Assembly (NCBI GenBank): GCA_024279935.1
Contig: JAJRQZ010000076.1
Coordinates: forward strand, 44,493 to 108,492
Origin: Bacteroidota bacterium
Lineage (GTDB): Bacteria > Bacteroidota > Bacteroidia > Bacteroidales > F082
DNA: 64,000 bases
Direction of reading: 5' to 3'
Made by a program: the position numbers and the translations under genes
Shown: positions 47,314 through 56,200 of the stretch, in pieces
Layout of the letters: the number at the start of each line of letters is the position of its first letter
Position numbering within the stretch: position 1 is the first letter of the stretch
The notes under the pieces: model-generated
What the model saw: only the letters and a program-made list of their open reading frames with translations
Told to the model about the DNA's origin: nothing
Databases searched by the model: none

Positions 47314-47544
47314 GCACTTAGTTTAGAACCAAAAAAAAAGAATTTCCCCGATGTTTTGTTTATCTTCAAAGATGCATAAAAAATACCCTGTCCAAATAAG
47401 TATGAATAATATTTCTCGTAAATTAAAGCTGTAACACTCAGGTTTCATCAACTCTATTTTGTCTATTAAGATATTTAGTCCTTTTATTACTTAGGGTCTG
47501 TAGGTAGGAGAGACATTGCATTTTTCAATATCATTAATATTGTT

Positions 47545-47820
47545 GCCACGAATGCACGGATGGTTTTTGATTTGCCACGAATGCACGAATGGTTTTTGAT
47601 TTGCCACGAATGCACGAATGATTTTTGTTGCCACGAATGCACGGATGGTTCTTGGTTGCCGCGAATGCACGGATGGTTTGTGTTTTGCCACGAATGCACG
47701 AATGATTTTTGTTGCCACGAATGCACGGATGGTTCTTGGTTGCCGCGAATGCACGAATGATTTTTGTTGCCGCGAATGCACGGATGGTTTTTATTCGTTT
47801 TTAATTTGTGCATTCGTGGC
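47545..47820. repeat. 27-29-bp tandem repeat with core GCCACGAATGCAC (9 copies)
   Basis: Nine head-to-tail units of about 27-29 bases: TTGCC-A/G-CGAATGCACG-A/G-ATG-G/A-TTT followed by a variable T/G-rich tail. The array ends with one inverted core (GTGCATTCGTGGC at 47808-47820), so the end can pair with any upstream unit. Unit length varies and there are no unique spacers. Open frames through it are repeat artefacts. 47321-47544 before it is plain AT-rich sequence. Confidence 0.93.
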
Positions 47821-48016
47821 TCTTTTTTAATTAATTACCAATGGCCAGCCTTATCGGGCCAATAGTTTTATTGTTCCCGTATCTTATAATTATTCACCAT
47901 CTGACAAGTCTGTTTATACCTTTTTTATACATATAACATGTAATTTTCATTAGTAAATAAATTTTCAAAGACAAAACCTCTAAAATTAATCTCGATTTCG
48001 TTATGTGGGAAATTAT

Positions 48017-48152
48017 GCCCAACGGTGAGTATATGATTTGTGGCGGTTTTCGGAACACAAATCTTTCAACTTACACCGATGTTTATATATATCTAAAATA
48101 CTCATATTCAGTACATCACCCGCCATAATCTATACATTGTTAGCATTAGGCA
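48017..48152. repeat. attC-like imperfect palindrome
   Basis: About 135 bases bounded by GCCCAAC (48017-48023, an RYYYAAC box) and GTTAGCA (48139-48145). The arms share TATA-GATT-GGCGG in inverted order (GTGGCGG at 48040-48046 against CCCGCCA at 48119-48125). The right edge GTTAGCATTAGGCA recurs inverted at 48894-48907 beyond vapBC. The shape is that of integron attC sites or the palindromic cassette borders seen in Bacteroidota; no integrase is in the window. The sequence 47821-48016 before it has nothing recognisable. Confidence 0.55.
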
Positions 48153-48565
48153 TTTATTAACTTCACGAAACTTTCCGGAGTAAATACTCCAATTTCACTT
48201 TTCTTATAATCTTTTATATTACGGCTTACAATCACTTCTATTTCTCCATAATTTATCGCAGCGAAGTTTTGTAAAGCATCTTCAAAGTCTTTAAAGTCAG
48301 AATTGAGTGCTTTTTCTATTACTAGTCTGTCCATTTGTAAAACATGTGTTATTGACAATAATTGTTTTAGTTTTTCAATGACTTTATCATGTTTTGCAGT
48401 CCTACGTAATAAGTAATAAATATTGCTAATTATTACCGGCGTAATAAATCCGTCCAATAGCCCTTTTTCACAATGACTTAGTATTATTGTTGAATTGTCG
48501 GAAAACGGTTTTCTGTCGAAGAAAAAGTCAAGTATTACATCTGTGTCAATCAGTATTTTTTTCAT
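48146..48565 (-). CDS. PIN-domain ribonuclease toxin (VapC-like)
   Basis: A 139-residue PIN nuclease. Acidic residues expected in the active site are visible: Asp in LIDTDVILDFF, Glu/Asp in DFEDALQ, and Asp in SRNIKDYKKS. Toxins of this class cleave RNA, often tRNA, when freed from antitoxin. The start overlaps the antitoxin stop as ATGA. Its last codons lie inside the right edge of the attC-like element, as in gene cassettes. Confidence 0.88.
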   Translation of the reverse strand: MKKILIDTDVILDFFFDRKPFSDNSTIILSHCEKGLLDGFITPVIISNIYYLLRRTAKHDKVIEKLKQLLSITHVLQMDRLVIEKALNSDFKDFEDALQNFAAINYGEIEVIVSRNIKDYKKSEIGVFTPESFVKLINA

Positions 48566-48810
48566 GTCATGTATTTTTCAGATAGCCCGTTTGATAGTTC
48601 CTTTTTATAATCAAAAGATTCAGGTGATTTGAAACTACCACGTAATGAATTTACAAGAGGTGAAATATCTTCAATTATTCTCTGTTCCGTTGTGATGGCT
48701 TTAAGATAATTTTCTATTATGTCTGATAAACTACGTCCTTTTTCTTTCGCATACGATTTTGCTTTTTCGATAATGGATTGTTCAATCGTCAATGTTAATT
48801 TTGTGTTCAT
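48562..48810 (-). CDS. DUF6364-type antitoxin
   Basis: An 82-residue partner of the PIN toxin. MNTKLTLTIEQSIIEKAKSYAKEKGRSLSDIIENYL is a ribbon-helix-helix-like N-terminus that should bind the operon's operator; the C-terminal half (PESFDYKKELSNGLSEKYM) should contact the toxin. First gene of the pair, with operator repeats over its promoter. Confidence 0.85.
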   Translation of the reverse strand: MNTKLTLTIEQSIIEKAKSYAKEKGRSLSDIIENYLKAITTEQRIIEDISPLVNSLRGSFKSPESFDYKKELSNGLSEKYMT

Positions 48811-48825
48811 GATTCAATATTTTAG

Positions 48826-48889
48826 TTTACACGTGCAAAGATAATGCAAATTATACGTCCGTGCAAATATATTTTGAATTACACGTGTC
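48826..48889 (-). promoter_or_regulatory. vapBC promoter with three operator-like repeats
   Basis: On plus: TTACACGTGCAAA (48827-48839), TTATACGTCCGTGCAAA (48850-48866) and TTACACGTGT (48879-48888), sharing the palindromic core ACACGTG. They overlap a -7 box (CAAAGATA, 48836-48843) and a CAA 20 bases further, which would be the -33. Autoregulation by the antitoxin is inferred. Confidence 0.6.
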
Positions 48890-48893
48890 TTTC

Positions 48894-48907
48894 TGCTTAA
48901 TGCTAAC
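48894..48907. repeat. Outer inverted repeat of the vapBC cassette
   Basis: TGCTTAATGCTAAC, the inverted match (13 of 14) of GTTAGCATTAGGCA at 48139-48152. The two copies enclose exactly the vapBC operon with its promoter. Confidence 0.6.
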
Positions 48908-48959
48908 TTGTTTATAATGTCCAGCTTTATGGGGGGCTAGTACACTTGAGCAAAAAGAC

Positions 48960-48967
48960 TAATTTTG
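48960..48967 (+). promoter_or_regulatory. -7 element for tgt
   Basis: TAATTTTG, 16 bases before the tgt ATG, implying a very short leader. Confidence 0.45.
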
Positions 48968-48983
48968 CAGAAATTTTGGGACA

Positions 48984-50114
48984 ATGGATTTTAGCCTTCA
49001 GGGAAAAGATATAAAAAGCTCGGCCAGGGCCGGGGAAATACAAACGGATAACGGAAAGATACTTACGCCTATTTTTATGCCGGTTGGTACTGCGGGAAGC
49101 GTAAAAGGTGTTCATATCAAGGATGTTAAACATGATGTAGATGCACAGATTATACTTGGTAACACCTATCATTTGTATTTGAGGCCGGGTTTAAAGATCA
49201 TTGAGCAGGCTGGGGGGCTTCATAAATTCAACGGTTGGGACAGGCCTGTTTTAACAGATAGTGGCGGCTATCAGGTATATTCACTTTCGGGCACGCGTAA
49301 ACTAAATGAGGAAGGGGTTGTTTTTCAATCGCATATCGATGGTTCTAGGCATAGCTTCACACCTGAGTCCGTAATGGAAACACAAAGAATAATAGGTGCT
49401 GATGTAATGATGGCCTTCGACGAATGCACACCCTACCCCTGTGACTATAATTATGCGAAAAAATCAATGGATATAACTCATAGATGGCTCGACAGATGTA
49501 TAGCCCATTTTGATAAAACAGAACCAAGATATGCTCACTCACAAGCCTTGTTCCCAATTGTACAGGGTAGCACTTATAAGGATTTGCGTAAAATTTCAGC
49601 AGAGACGATAGCATCCAAAAATGCTGACGGCAACGCAATAGGCGGCCTCTCGGTTGGGGAGCCTCACGAAATGATGTATGAAATGACAGAACTTGTTTGT
49701 GGCATACTCCCCGAAGACAAACCACGTTATCTTATGGGTGTGGGGACTCCTGCAAATATACTTGAGAGTATCGCCCTCGGCGTCGATATGTTTGATTGTG
49801 TGATGCCGACACGAAACGGCAGGAACGGGATGCTGTTCACTAAAAACGGGATCATAAATATTAAAAACAAAAAATGGGCCGAGGACTTTAGTCCGATTGA
49901 TGCGGAGGGCACATCCTTTGTCGATGTGCAATATTCAAAAGCCTACCTCCGTCATTTGTTCGTGGCCAGGGAAATGCTGGGAGGCATGATAGCAAGCTTG
50001 CACAACTTGAGTTTTTATCTTTGGTTGGTGGGAGAGGCCCGTAAGCATATCCTTGACGGTAGTTTTAGCAAGTGGAAAAGTATTATGATAAAAAATGTTA
50101 CACAAAGGTTGTAG
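48984..50114 (+). CDS. tgt: Queuine tRNA-ribosyltransferase
   Basis: Exchanges guanine at position 34 of GUN-anticodon tRNAs for the queuine precursor preQ1. 376 residues. TDSGGYQVYSLSGTRK holds one catalytic Asp; MAFDECTPYP and IGGLSVGEP are substrate loops; FDCVMPTRNGRNG holds the nucleophile Asp region. The C-terminal zinc site is altered: where most bacterial enzymes have CDCYTC before YSRAYL, this one reads GTSFVDVQYSKAYL, with only the His of LHNL kept. From memory this is shared by other Bacteroidota Tgt. It is followed by an LptF/G-type gene, a common Bacteroidota order. Confidence 0.95.
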   Translation: MDFSLQGKDIKSSARAGEIQTDNGKILTPIFMPVGTAGSVKGVHIKDVKHDVDAQIILGNTYHLYLRPGLKIIEQAGGLHKFNGWDRPVLTDSGGYQVYSLSGTRKLNEEGVVFQSHIDGSRHSFTPESVMETQRIIGADVMMAFDECTPYPCDYNYAKKSMDITHRWLDRCIAHFDKTEPRYAHSQALFPIVQGSTYKDLRKISAETIASKNADGNAIGGLSVGEPHEMMYEMTELVCGILPEDKPRYLMGVGTPANILESIALGVDMFDCVMPTRNGRNGMLFTKNGIINIKNKKWAEDFSPIDAEGTSFVDVQYSKAYLRHLFVAREMLGGMIASLHNLSFYLWLVGEARKHILDGSFSKWKSIMIKNVTQRL

Positions 50115-50140
50115 TTTCTGGCAATTTATAATTTTATCGG

Positions 50141-51220
50141 GTGAAAATAATCGATTGGTATATAATTAAAAAGTTTCTTGGCACATTTTTTTATGCCATC
50201 AGCTTGCTTATCGTAATCGTCATTGTTTTCGACGTATCTGAGAATATCGACAGTTTCATAAAAAATCAAGCCCCATTCATGGCGATCGTTGTGGATTATT
50301 ATATTGTTTTCATACCTTATTTTATAAATCTGTTTATCTATTTATTTACCTTCATCTCTGTAATTTTCTTTACGTCGAAACTTGCCGGCGACACTGAGAT
50401 TATTGCTATTTTAAGCAGCGGCGTTAGTTTTAGGCGATTGCTGCTCCCATATTTAATAGCCTCTTTGTTTCTGGCCCTGATATCTTTTTATCTGGGTAAC
50501 TTCCTGATTCCCAAGACTAATCAAATAAGAAGGGTTTTCAAGAATACATATATGGAAAAACTTACCAAGGACAACGAAAAGAATATTCATTTACAGATAA
50601 GGCCCAATACCTTTGTATATGTCGAGAGTTTTGACAGTAAGAGAAGCACGGGGCAAAAATTTTCGCTGGAAAAGCTCGACGGGCAAAAGTTGGTATATAA
50701 AATTATGGCCGATAAGATAAAGTGGGACACGGCTATAAGCAAATGGCATTTAAAGAACTATTATCTCAGGACTTTCGACAGCCTTGGGGAACAGCATATA
50801 GAGCAGGGTAAAGAAATGGACACTTCCATAAACCTGAAAACTACCGACCTATATAAGATAAAGGAACGTTTCGAGGAAATGAACTTCCATGAACTGAATG
50901 CCTATATAAAAAGGGAAAAAGAAAAGGGCTCCATTGTTTATAAGAAGTATGAAATAGAGAAACACAAGCGACTGGCTGGCCCCGTGGCCATAATTATTCT
51001 TACCTTTATTGGTGTTGCTCTTTCGAGCCGTAAGGTAAGAGGAGGCTTAGGTTTGCACCTGGGTATCGGTATCGGTCTTACATTCAGTTATATAATGTTT
51101 ATGCAATTCTCAACGGTCTTTGCAACTTATGGGAACCTTTCGCCGTTTATCGCAGCCTGGATTCCAAACATCATCTATCTTTTTATAGGAATTTACCTTA
51201 TCCAAAAGGCACCTAAATAG
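50141..51220 (+). CDS. LptF/LptG family lipopolysaccharide export permease
   Basis: A 359-residue inner-membrane protein of the YjgP/YjgQ family that, with LptB, extracts LPS from the inner membrane. The start is GTG at 50141 (MKIIDWYIIKKFLGTFFYA, the family pattern). Three helices, a periplasmic beta-jellyroll (about 125-265, including NIHLQIRPNTFVYVESFD), and three more helices with FIGVALSSRKVRGGLGLHLG. One gene only is present here; the partner permease is elsewhere. Confidence 0.92.
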   Translation: MKIIDWYIIKKFLGTFFYAISLLIVIVIVFDVSENIDSFIKNQAPFMAIVVDYYIVFIPYFINLFIYLFTFISVIFFTSKLAGDTEIIAILSSGVSFRRLLLPYLIASLFLALISFYLGNFLIPKTNQIRRVFKNTYMEKLTKDNEKNIHLQIRPNTFVYVESFDSKRSTGQKFSLEKLDGQKLVYKIMADKIKWDTAISKWHLKNYYLRTFDSLGEQHIEQGKEMDTSINLKTTDLYKIKERFEEMNFHELNAYIKREKEKGSIVYKKYEIEKHKRLAGPVAIIILTFIGVALSSRKVRGGLGLHLGIGIGLTFSYIMFMQFSTVFATYGNLSPFIAAWIPNIIYLFIGIYLIQKAPK

Positions 51221-51233
51221 ATTTCCCGCTTGT

Positions 51234-52292
51234 TTAAGGAGTTTTGTAACCCAATACTCTCAAGATTGGCAGGCTTCGATTATTAAAATCAAAAAACGCC
51301 TGGTTTTCCCATGGGGAGCCGTCTTTTGCCTCAGGGCCGTTAAATGCCACTAGTTCAGCACCCCAATATGAAACACCAAATCCCATTTCCTCGTTTTTTA
51401 CCATATTAACTATCGCTTCAAAAAAGTTTCTCTGGCCTTCTTCAGTAGCCGGAAAATCGGGGAGTATCAATTGGTCTTCCATGCCGACTATGTTGTTAGT
51501 CCAGTCGTTCCACATAAGAGTAAAGGGATAGGCCGTCTCGGCAATGCCAACCTTCTTGCCGTAAGCGGAAGACAATGAATTAATTATATGTTTTAGCGAG
51601 TCAAGGTCCTTGCCATGCCAAATTGGATAATATGACAATCCAATGAGGTCGTAATCAATGCTTTGAAGTTTTGAGAAAAAGGCCAACGCATCTTTATGTC
51701 CTGCATAATGAATCATTATCAAAGCCTCCGAATTGTCCCTGACAGCCCTGGAGCATATCGACAATAATTCCAAGAAATCGCGTTCATTCTCGTTAATATC
51801 CCCATAAGGAAGCATAAAACCCTGATTTATCTCGTTCCCGGTTTGGATGATTTCGGGCTTGATTTCCTTCATGATCATAGCAGTATAATTATAGGTGCTA
51901 TCCTTTAAATCATCAAAAGTTAATCCTTGCCATTCCGCCGGTGGCGATTGCTGCCCGGGGTCGGCCCATGTATCCGAATAATGTACGCTCAACCAGACCT
52001 TCATTCCGTACGAATGGACTTTTTTGGCAAATGCCTTGACTTCGGCAAAGCCGGAATGCCCCTCCGCCGGGTTTTTCCACAGGCGCATCCTGATAGTTCT
52101 AAACCCATTAACGTACATGATCCTTAGCATGTCGGCAGCAACGGAATCCTCGTAGAAGATTATGTTTTTCGATTCCAGCATCGGCAAGGACGATAAGTCG
52201 GCCGAAAGCGTAAAATCGTCTTGGGATTCAGTTTTTGACGGTTTGGAGCAGGAAAAAAGTATAATCAATATAAGTGGCATGAAATATTTCAT
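51234..52292 (-). CDS. Glycoside hydrolase family 53 (endo-beta-1,4-galactanase-like), lipoprotein
   Basis: Cleaves beta-1,4-galactan. 352 residues with lipobox ILFSCS. NGFRTIRMRLWKNP and VHYSDTWADPGQQ are family landmarks. The acid/base Glu is in QTGNEINQG and the nucleophile Glu in GIAETAYPF; both are present. Surface anchoring and a lone catalytic domain are typical. Its ATG overlaps the stop of the nitrilase gene (ATGA), an unexpected pairing. No galactan transporter genes adjoin. Confidence 0.9.
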   Translation of the reverse strand: MKYFMPLILIILFSCSKPSKTESQDDFTLSADLSSLPMLESKNIIFYEDSVAADMLRIMYVNGFRTIRMRLWKNPAEGHSGFAEVKAFAKKVHSYGMKVWLSVHYSDTWADPGQQSPPAEWQGLTFDDLKDSTYNYTAMIMKEIKPEIIQTGNEINQGFMLPYGDINENERDFLELLSICSRAVRDNSEALIMIHYAGHKDALAFFSKLQSIDYDLIGLSYYPIWHGKDLDSLKHIINSLSSAYGKKVGIAETAYPFTLMWNDWTNNIVGMEDQLILPDFPATEEGQRNFFEAIVNMVKNEEMGFGVSYWGAELVAFNGPEAKDGSPWENQAFFDFNNRSLPILRVLGYKTP

Positions 52293-53245
52293 GGGCCTTC
52301 ATTGGTTTTTAAAACCGATTGCCTTTCCCTGTCGAGTGTTAATTTCATTACGTCAGGCCGTGAATAATGACCTGAAGGATCAAAGTTCTGCCTTTCTTCA
52401 TATATGATATTGATGTCCAGTTCCTCAACAAATAAGCCCTCCTTGTTTACTATGGGACGGATTATGAACTCACCATCGGGTGCAAGTATGCACGAGCCCC
52501 CGTCGGCAACAATATCAGGAGCATCGGCCTTTATTAACTCATGATGAGGTATCTGTTCGTTGATATCTTCCTTTCTCAGCAAGGCTGAAACGGATACCAC
52601 ATAGGATCGCGATTCTTTTGCGATAAAGCGGCTTATATCCTGGGTGATGCTTTTTGATCCGGGCCAAACGGCTATGTGCACGTTCTCGCCCATGGCATAA
52701 AGTGAGGCTCTCGCAAGCGGCATCCAGTTTTCCCAACAGTTCAGCCCCCCCAGCTTAAAGTTCTTGACGGAATGTACCCGCAAGCCGTTTCCGTCTCCTG
52801 CCGACCAGCACAGGCGTTCTTCATAGGTTGGCTGAAGTTTACGGTGAACTGATTTTATGATACCGTTTTTGTCGATAAACACTAAGGAGCAATAGAGGCT
52901 GTGGCCACCTCTGTCAATGGCCTTTTCAATGATTCCGACGTAAATGGCGATACTGTATCTTGCTGCTAATGAGCATATTTCGTTTAAGTCGCCATGTTCT
53001 AAACTTACGGAATTCCTGATATAATAAGCATGTATCTCCTTTTGGACCTTTGAATCGAACTTAGAGGCATCGGTCAGGGAAAGCCAAAAAGGATATCCGG
53101 GCAATATAGCTTCGCCGAAAACAACAAGATCGCATTTCCGCTTTCCGGCATCAATGATAAATGATTGTATCTTTTTGTTCGTTTTGTCCTTGTTTAGCCA
53201 TATTGGCGAAATCTGGGCTATTCCAACTTTTAAAACATCCATCAT
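52289..53245 (-). CDS. Nitrilase-family carbon-nitrogen hydrolase
   Basis: A 318-residue hydrolase of the nitrilase branch. The catalytic triad is visible: Glu in FGEAILPGYPFWL, Lys in HRKLQPTYEERLCW and Cys in GGLNCWENWMPLA. These particular surroundings (HRKLxPTxxER, NCWEN) mark true nitrilases and aliphatic nitrilases rather than amidases or beta-ureidopropionases. Substrate unknown. Lies 29 bases downstream of purL and overlaps the GH53 start, so it may be co-transcribed with purL. Confidence 0.9.
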   Translation of the reverse strand: MMDVLKVGIAQISPIWLNKDKTNKKIQSFIIDAGKRKCDLVVFGEAILPGYPFWLSLTDASKFDSKVQKEIHAYYIRNSVSLEHGDLNEICSLAARYSIAIYVGIIEKAIDRGGHSLYCSLVFIDKNGIIKSVHRKLQPTYEERLCWSAGDGNGLRVHSVKNFKLGGLNCWENWMPLARASLYAMGENVHIAVWPGSKSITQDISRFIAKESRSYVVSVSALLRKEDINEQIPHHELIKADAPDIVADGGSCILAPDGEFIIRPIVNKEGLFVEELDINIIYEERQNFDPSGHYSRPDVMKLTLDRERQSVLKTNEGP

Positions 53246-53274
53246 ATCAATCGAATAAAAAACAAAATGCTAAT

Positions 53275-56200
53275 TTACTCATTAATTTTCGTCTTCACCC
53301 AATTTCTGGCGTTAACGAAAGCTTCTATCCATGGAGTAAGCTCGTCATCTTTCCTGTTTTCAGGATAAAAAGGCCATTGCCAAGGAAGGAAAGCTCTTTC
53401 GAGATGGGGCATCATTGCCAGATGACGACCATTGTTGGAGCAGATCGCCGCCGTTGACCAATCGCTGCCGTTAGGGTTGGCTGGATATTGGTCATAAGAA
53501 TATTTCATGACGATATTATACTGATCCTGATAATAAGGGAATGAGAATTTACCCTCGCCATGTGCTACCCAGGCGCCTAATTTTGAGCAGGAGAGGCTGG
53601 AAAGCATAACCGAATTGTTTTCGTTGATATCAACATTTACAAACCCCGACTCAAATTTCCCCGAATCGTTATGTAGCATTTTTAGCTTTTCCGGATGCTC
53701 GGGATAAATCAGCCCAAGTTCGACCATAAGTTGGCATCCGTTGCAAACGCCCAGGCTTAAAGTATCTTCTCTGGAATAGAAATCCTCAAGTACCTTGCGT
53801 GCCTTTTTGCTGTAAAGGAATGCCCCGGCCCAGCCTTTTGCCGATCCAAGCACGTCGGAATTGCTAAATCCACCAACGAAAACGATGAAGTTGACTTCCG
53901 ACAAATTCTCTCTTCCGCTTATAAGGTCGGTCATGTGGACATCCTTGACGTCAAAGCCTGCGAGGTGCATGGCATAAGCCATTTCGCGGTCGCCGTTAAC
54001 GCCTTTTTCGCGAATAATTGCAGCTTTTGTACCGCTGGGTTTCCTTCGGCTGAGTCCTATCCTTAGGTCGTTGGCCTTTCCGCTAAAATGCTTTGGGAAA
54101 TTGAATTTTAAATCTTGCTTGTCGAAATTTTTATAGCGGGTATAAGCATGTTTTTCTCCACTTTGGTTTTTGTCGAGTAAATATGAGCTTTCAAACCACT
54201 TATTCCTTAAATCATTTATGTTGAGACTTATTTTTCCTGATTTTAATTTGATATCTAGTTGTCGGTTTTTCGTAACCTTTCCTAACACTCTGTATGTTAG
54301 ATTATTATCCTCAAGAAGTCTTTTAGCATCGTTTAGCCTGTCAACCTGAATGATAATGCCCGGGTTTTCATTGAATAATACGCTGATGCTGTCCTGTTCA
54401 AATTTGCTGATGTCTATTTTCATTCCACCAACAACATTGGGGAAGTTCATTTCCAATAAAGTCGTTAATAATCCACCTGCGGAAATATCATGTCCCGAAA
54501 TTATTATGTTATCAGCAATTAATTGTTGAACAGTGTTGAAGGCTTTTGCAAAATATGGAGCATCCACATCGGGAGTTTTTTCCCCGAGCTTACTTAATGT
54601 CTGAGCGAAACTACTTCCTCCAAGCTCAGGGTTTTTATTTGAGAAGTCGAGATAAATTATCTTACTGCCATTTTTCGGGCTCAATCTTGAACTTACCGAT
54701 TTTTTAATATCATTTACTTCGCCTACGGCAGAGATAATAACCGTTCCGGGAGCATAAACAACTTTCCCGTCGGGGTACTTCTGAGTCATTGAAAGTGAAT
54801 CTTTTCCCGTAGGTATGTTTATCCCCAATTCGATGGCAAAATCGCTAAGGGCTTCGACAGCTTTGTATAACCTGGCGTTTTCGCCTTTGTTTTTTGCGGG
54901 CCACATCCAGTTTGCGCTTAGCGAAACACCCGTGAGACGACCTTTTATGGGTGCCCAGACCAAGTTAGTGAGGGCTTCGGCAATAGCGAGCCTTGAGCCT
55001 GCCTCAGGGTTTATAAGTGCGGCTGCCGGTGCATGGCCTATCGCGGTCGCAAGACCTTTTTCCCCCTGATAGTCGAGGGCCATGACGCCAAGGTTGTTTA
55101 GCGGTAGCTGCAGCGGCCCTGTGCATTGTTGCAAAGCCACTTTCCCGCTAACGGATCGGTCAACTTTGTTGGTGAGCCAGTCTTTGCATGCAACAGCCTC
55201 TAATTTGAGGACGTTGTTCAAATATTCCGCGATATTTGATTCAGCGTATGTGATATCCTTAAAGTCAGGTTTTTCCGTTTTGTCGGTCAGTATTGTTTTG
55301 GGCGGTTTCCCGAAAAGGTATTCCAGTTTCAGGTCAACCGGGCATAAATCATCCGCTTTTATTACAAATGCCTCATTATCTTTTACTTCGCCAACATTAT
55401 ATATGGGGGCTCTTTCCCTGTGGCATATTTTTTCAAGAGTTTTATAATCCTCTTTTTTAAGGATCAATCCCATTCGCTCCTGCGATTCGTTGCCCAGGAT
55501 TTCTTTTACCGAAAGAGTGGGGTCGCCTACTGGTAATTTGCGGGCGTCAATCAGGGCGCCCGTATCTTCAACTAGTTCCGAAAGGCTGTTAAGATGCCCG
55601 CCGGCCCCGTGGTCATGGATGGACACAATCGGATTTTTGTCGGTCTCGACCATGGCTCGAATGGCGTTCATAACGCGTTTTTGCATCTCCGGGTTTGCCC
55701 GCTGAACGGCGTTGAGCTCGATGGCATTTCCGTATTCGCCGGTGGCAACGGACGAAACCGCGCCGCCGCCCATTCCTATCCGGTAGTTGTCGCCACCTAG
55801 AACAACAATTATATCGCCGGGTTCGGGTTTTGCTTTCAGTACATCGTCTTTTTTTGCAAAACCAATGCCGCCAGCAAGCATTATCACCTTGTCGTAACCG
55901 AACGTTTTATTGTTTTCTTTATGTTCGAAGGTGAGCAGGCTGCCGTTGATCAACGGCTGGCCGAACTTGTTCCCGAAATCCGAGGCCCCGTTAGAGGCCT
56001 TTATCAAGATTTCCTCAGGTGTCTGGTAAAGCCACGGCCTTTCGGCAACGCTCTTTTCCCATTGGCGGCTTTTGTCCTTATGTGTGTATGATGTCATGTA
56101 AACAGCAGTGCCGGCCAGGGGTAGGCTTCCCTTGCCGCCGGCTAGCCTGTCGCGGATTTCGCCTCCCGATCCCGTGGAAGCCCCGTTGAAAGGTTCAACA

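Noticed and set aside
47545..47820. CRISPR array
   Set aside because: Units follow head to tail with only a few variable bases between cores; there are no unique spacers and no cas genes.
47487..47830. Several open frames of 66-108 codons on both strands
   Set aside because: They translate the 28-bp tandem repeat (periodic CIRG/HSWQ patterns); no independent coding signal.
48017..48152. Full integron
   Set aside because: Only one attC-like palindrome and one truncated edge are visible and no tyrosine recombinase is encoded; reported only as cassette-like.
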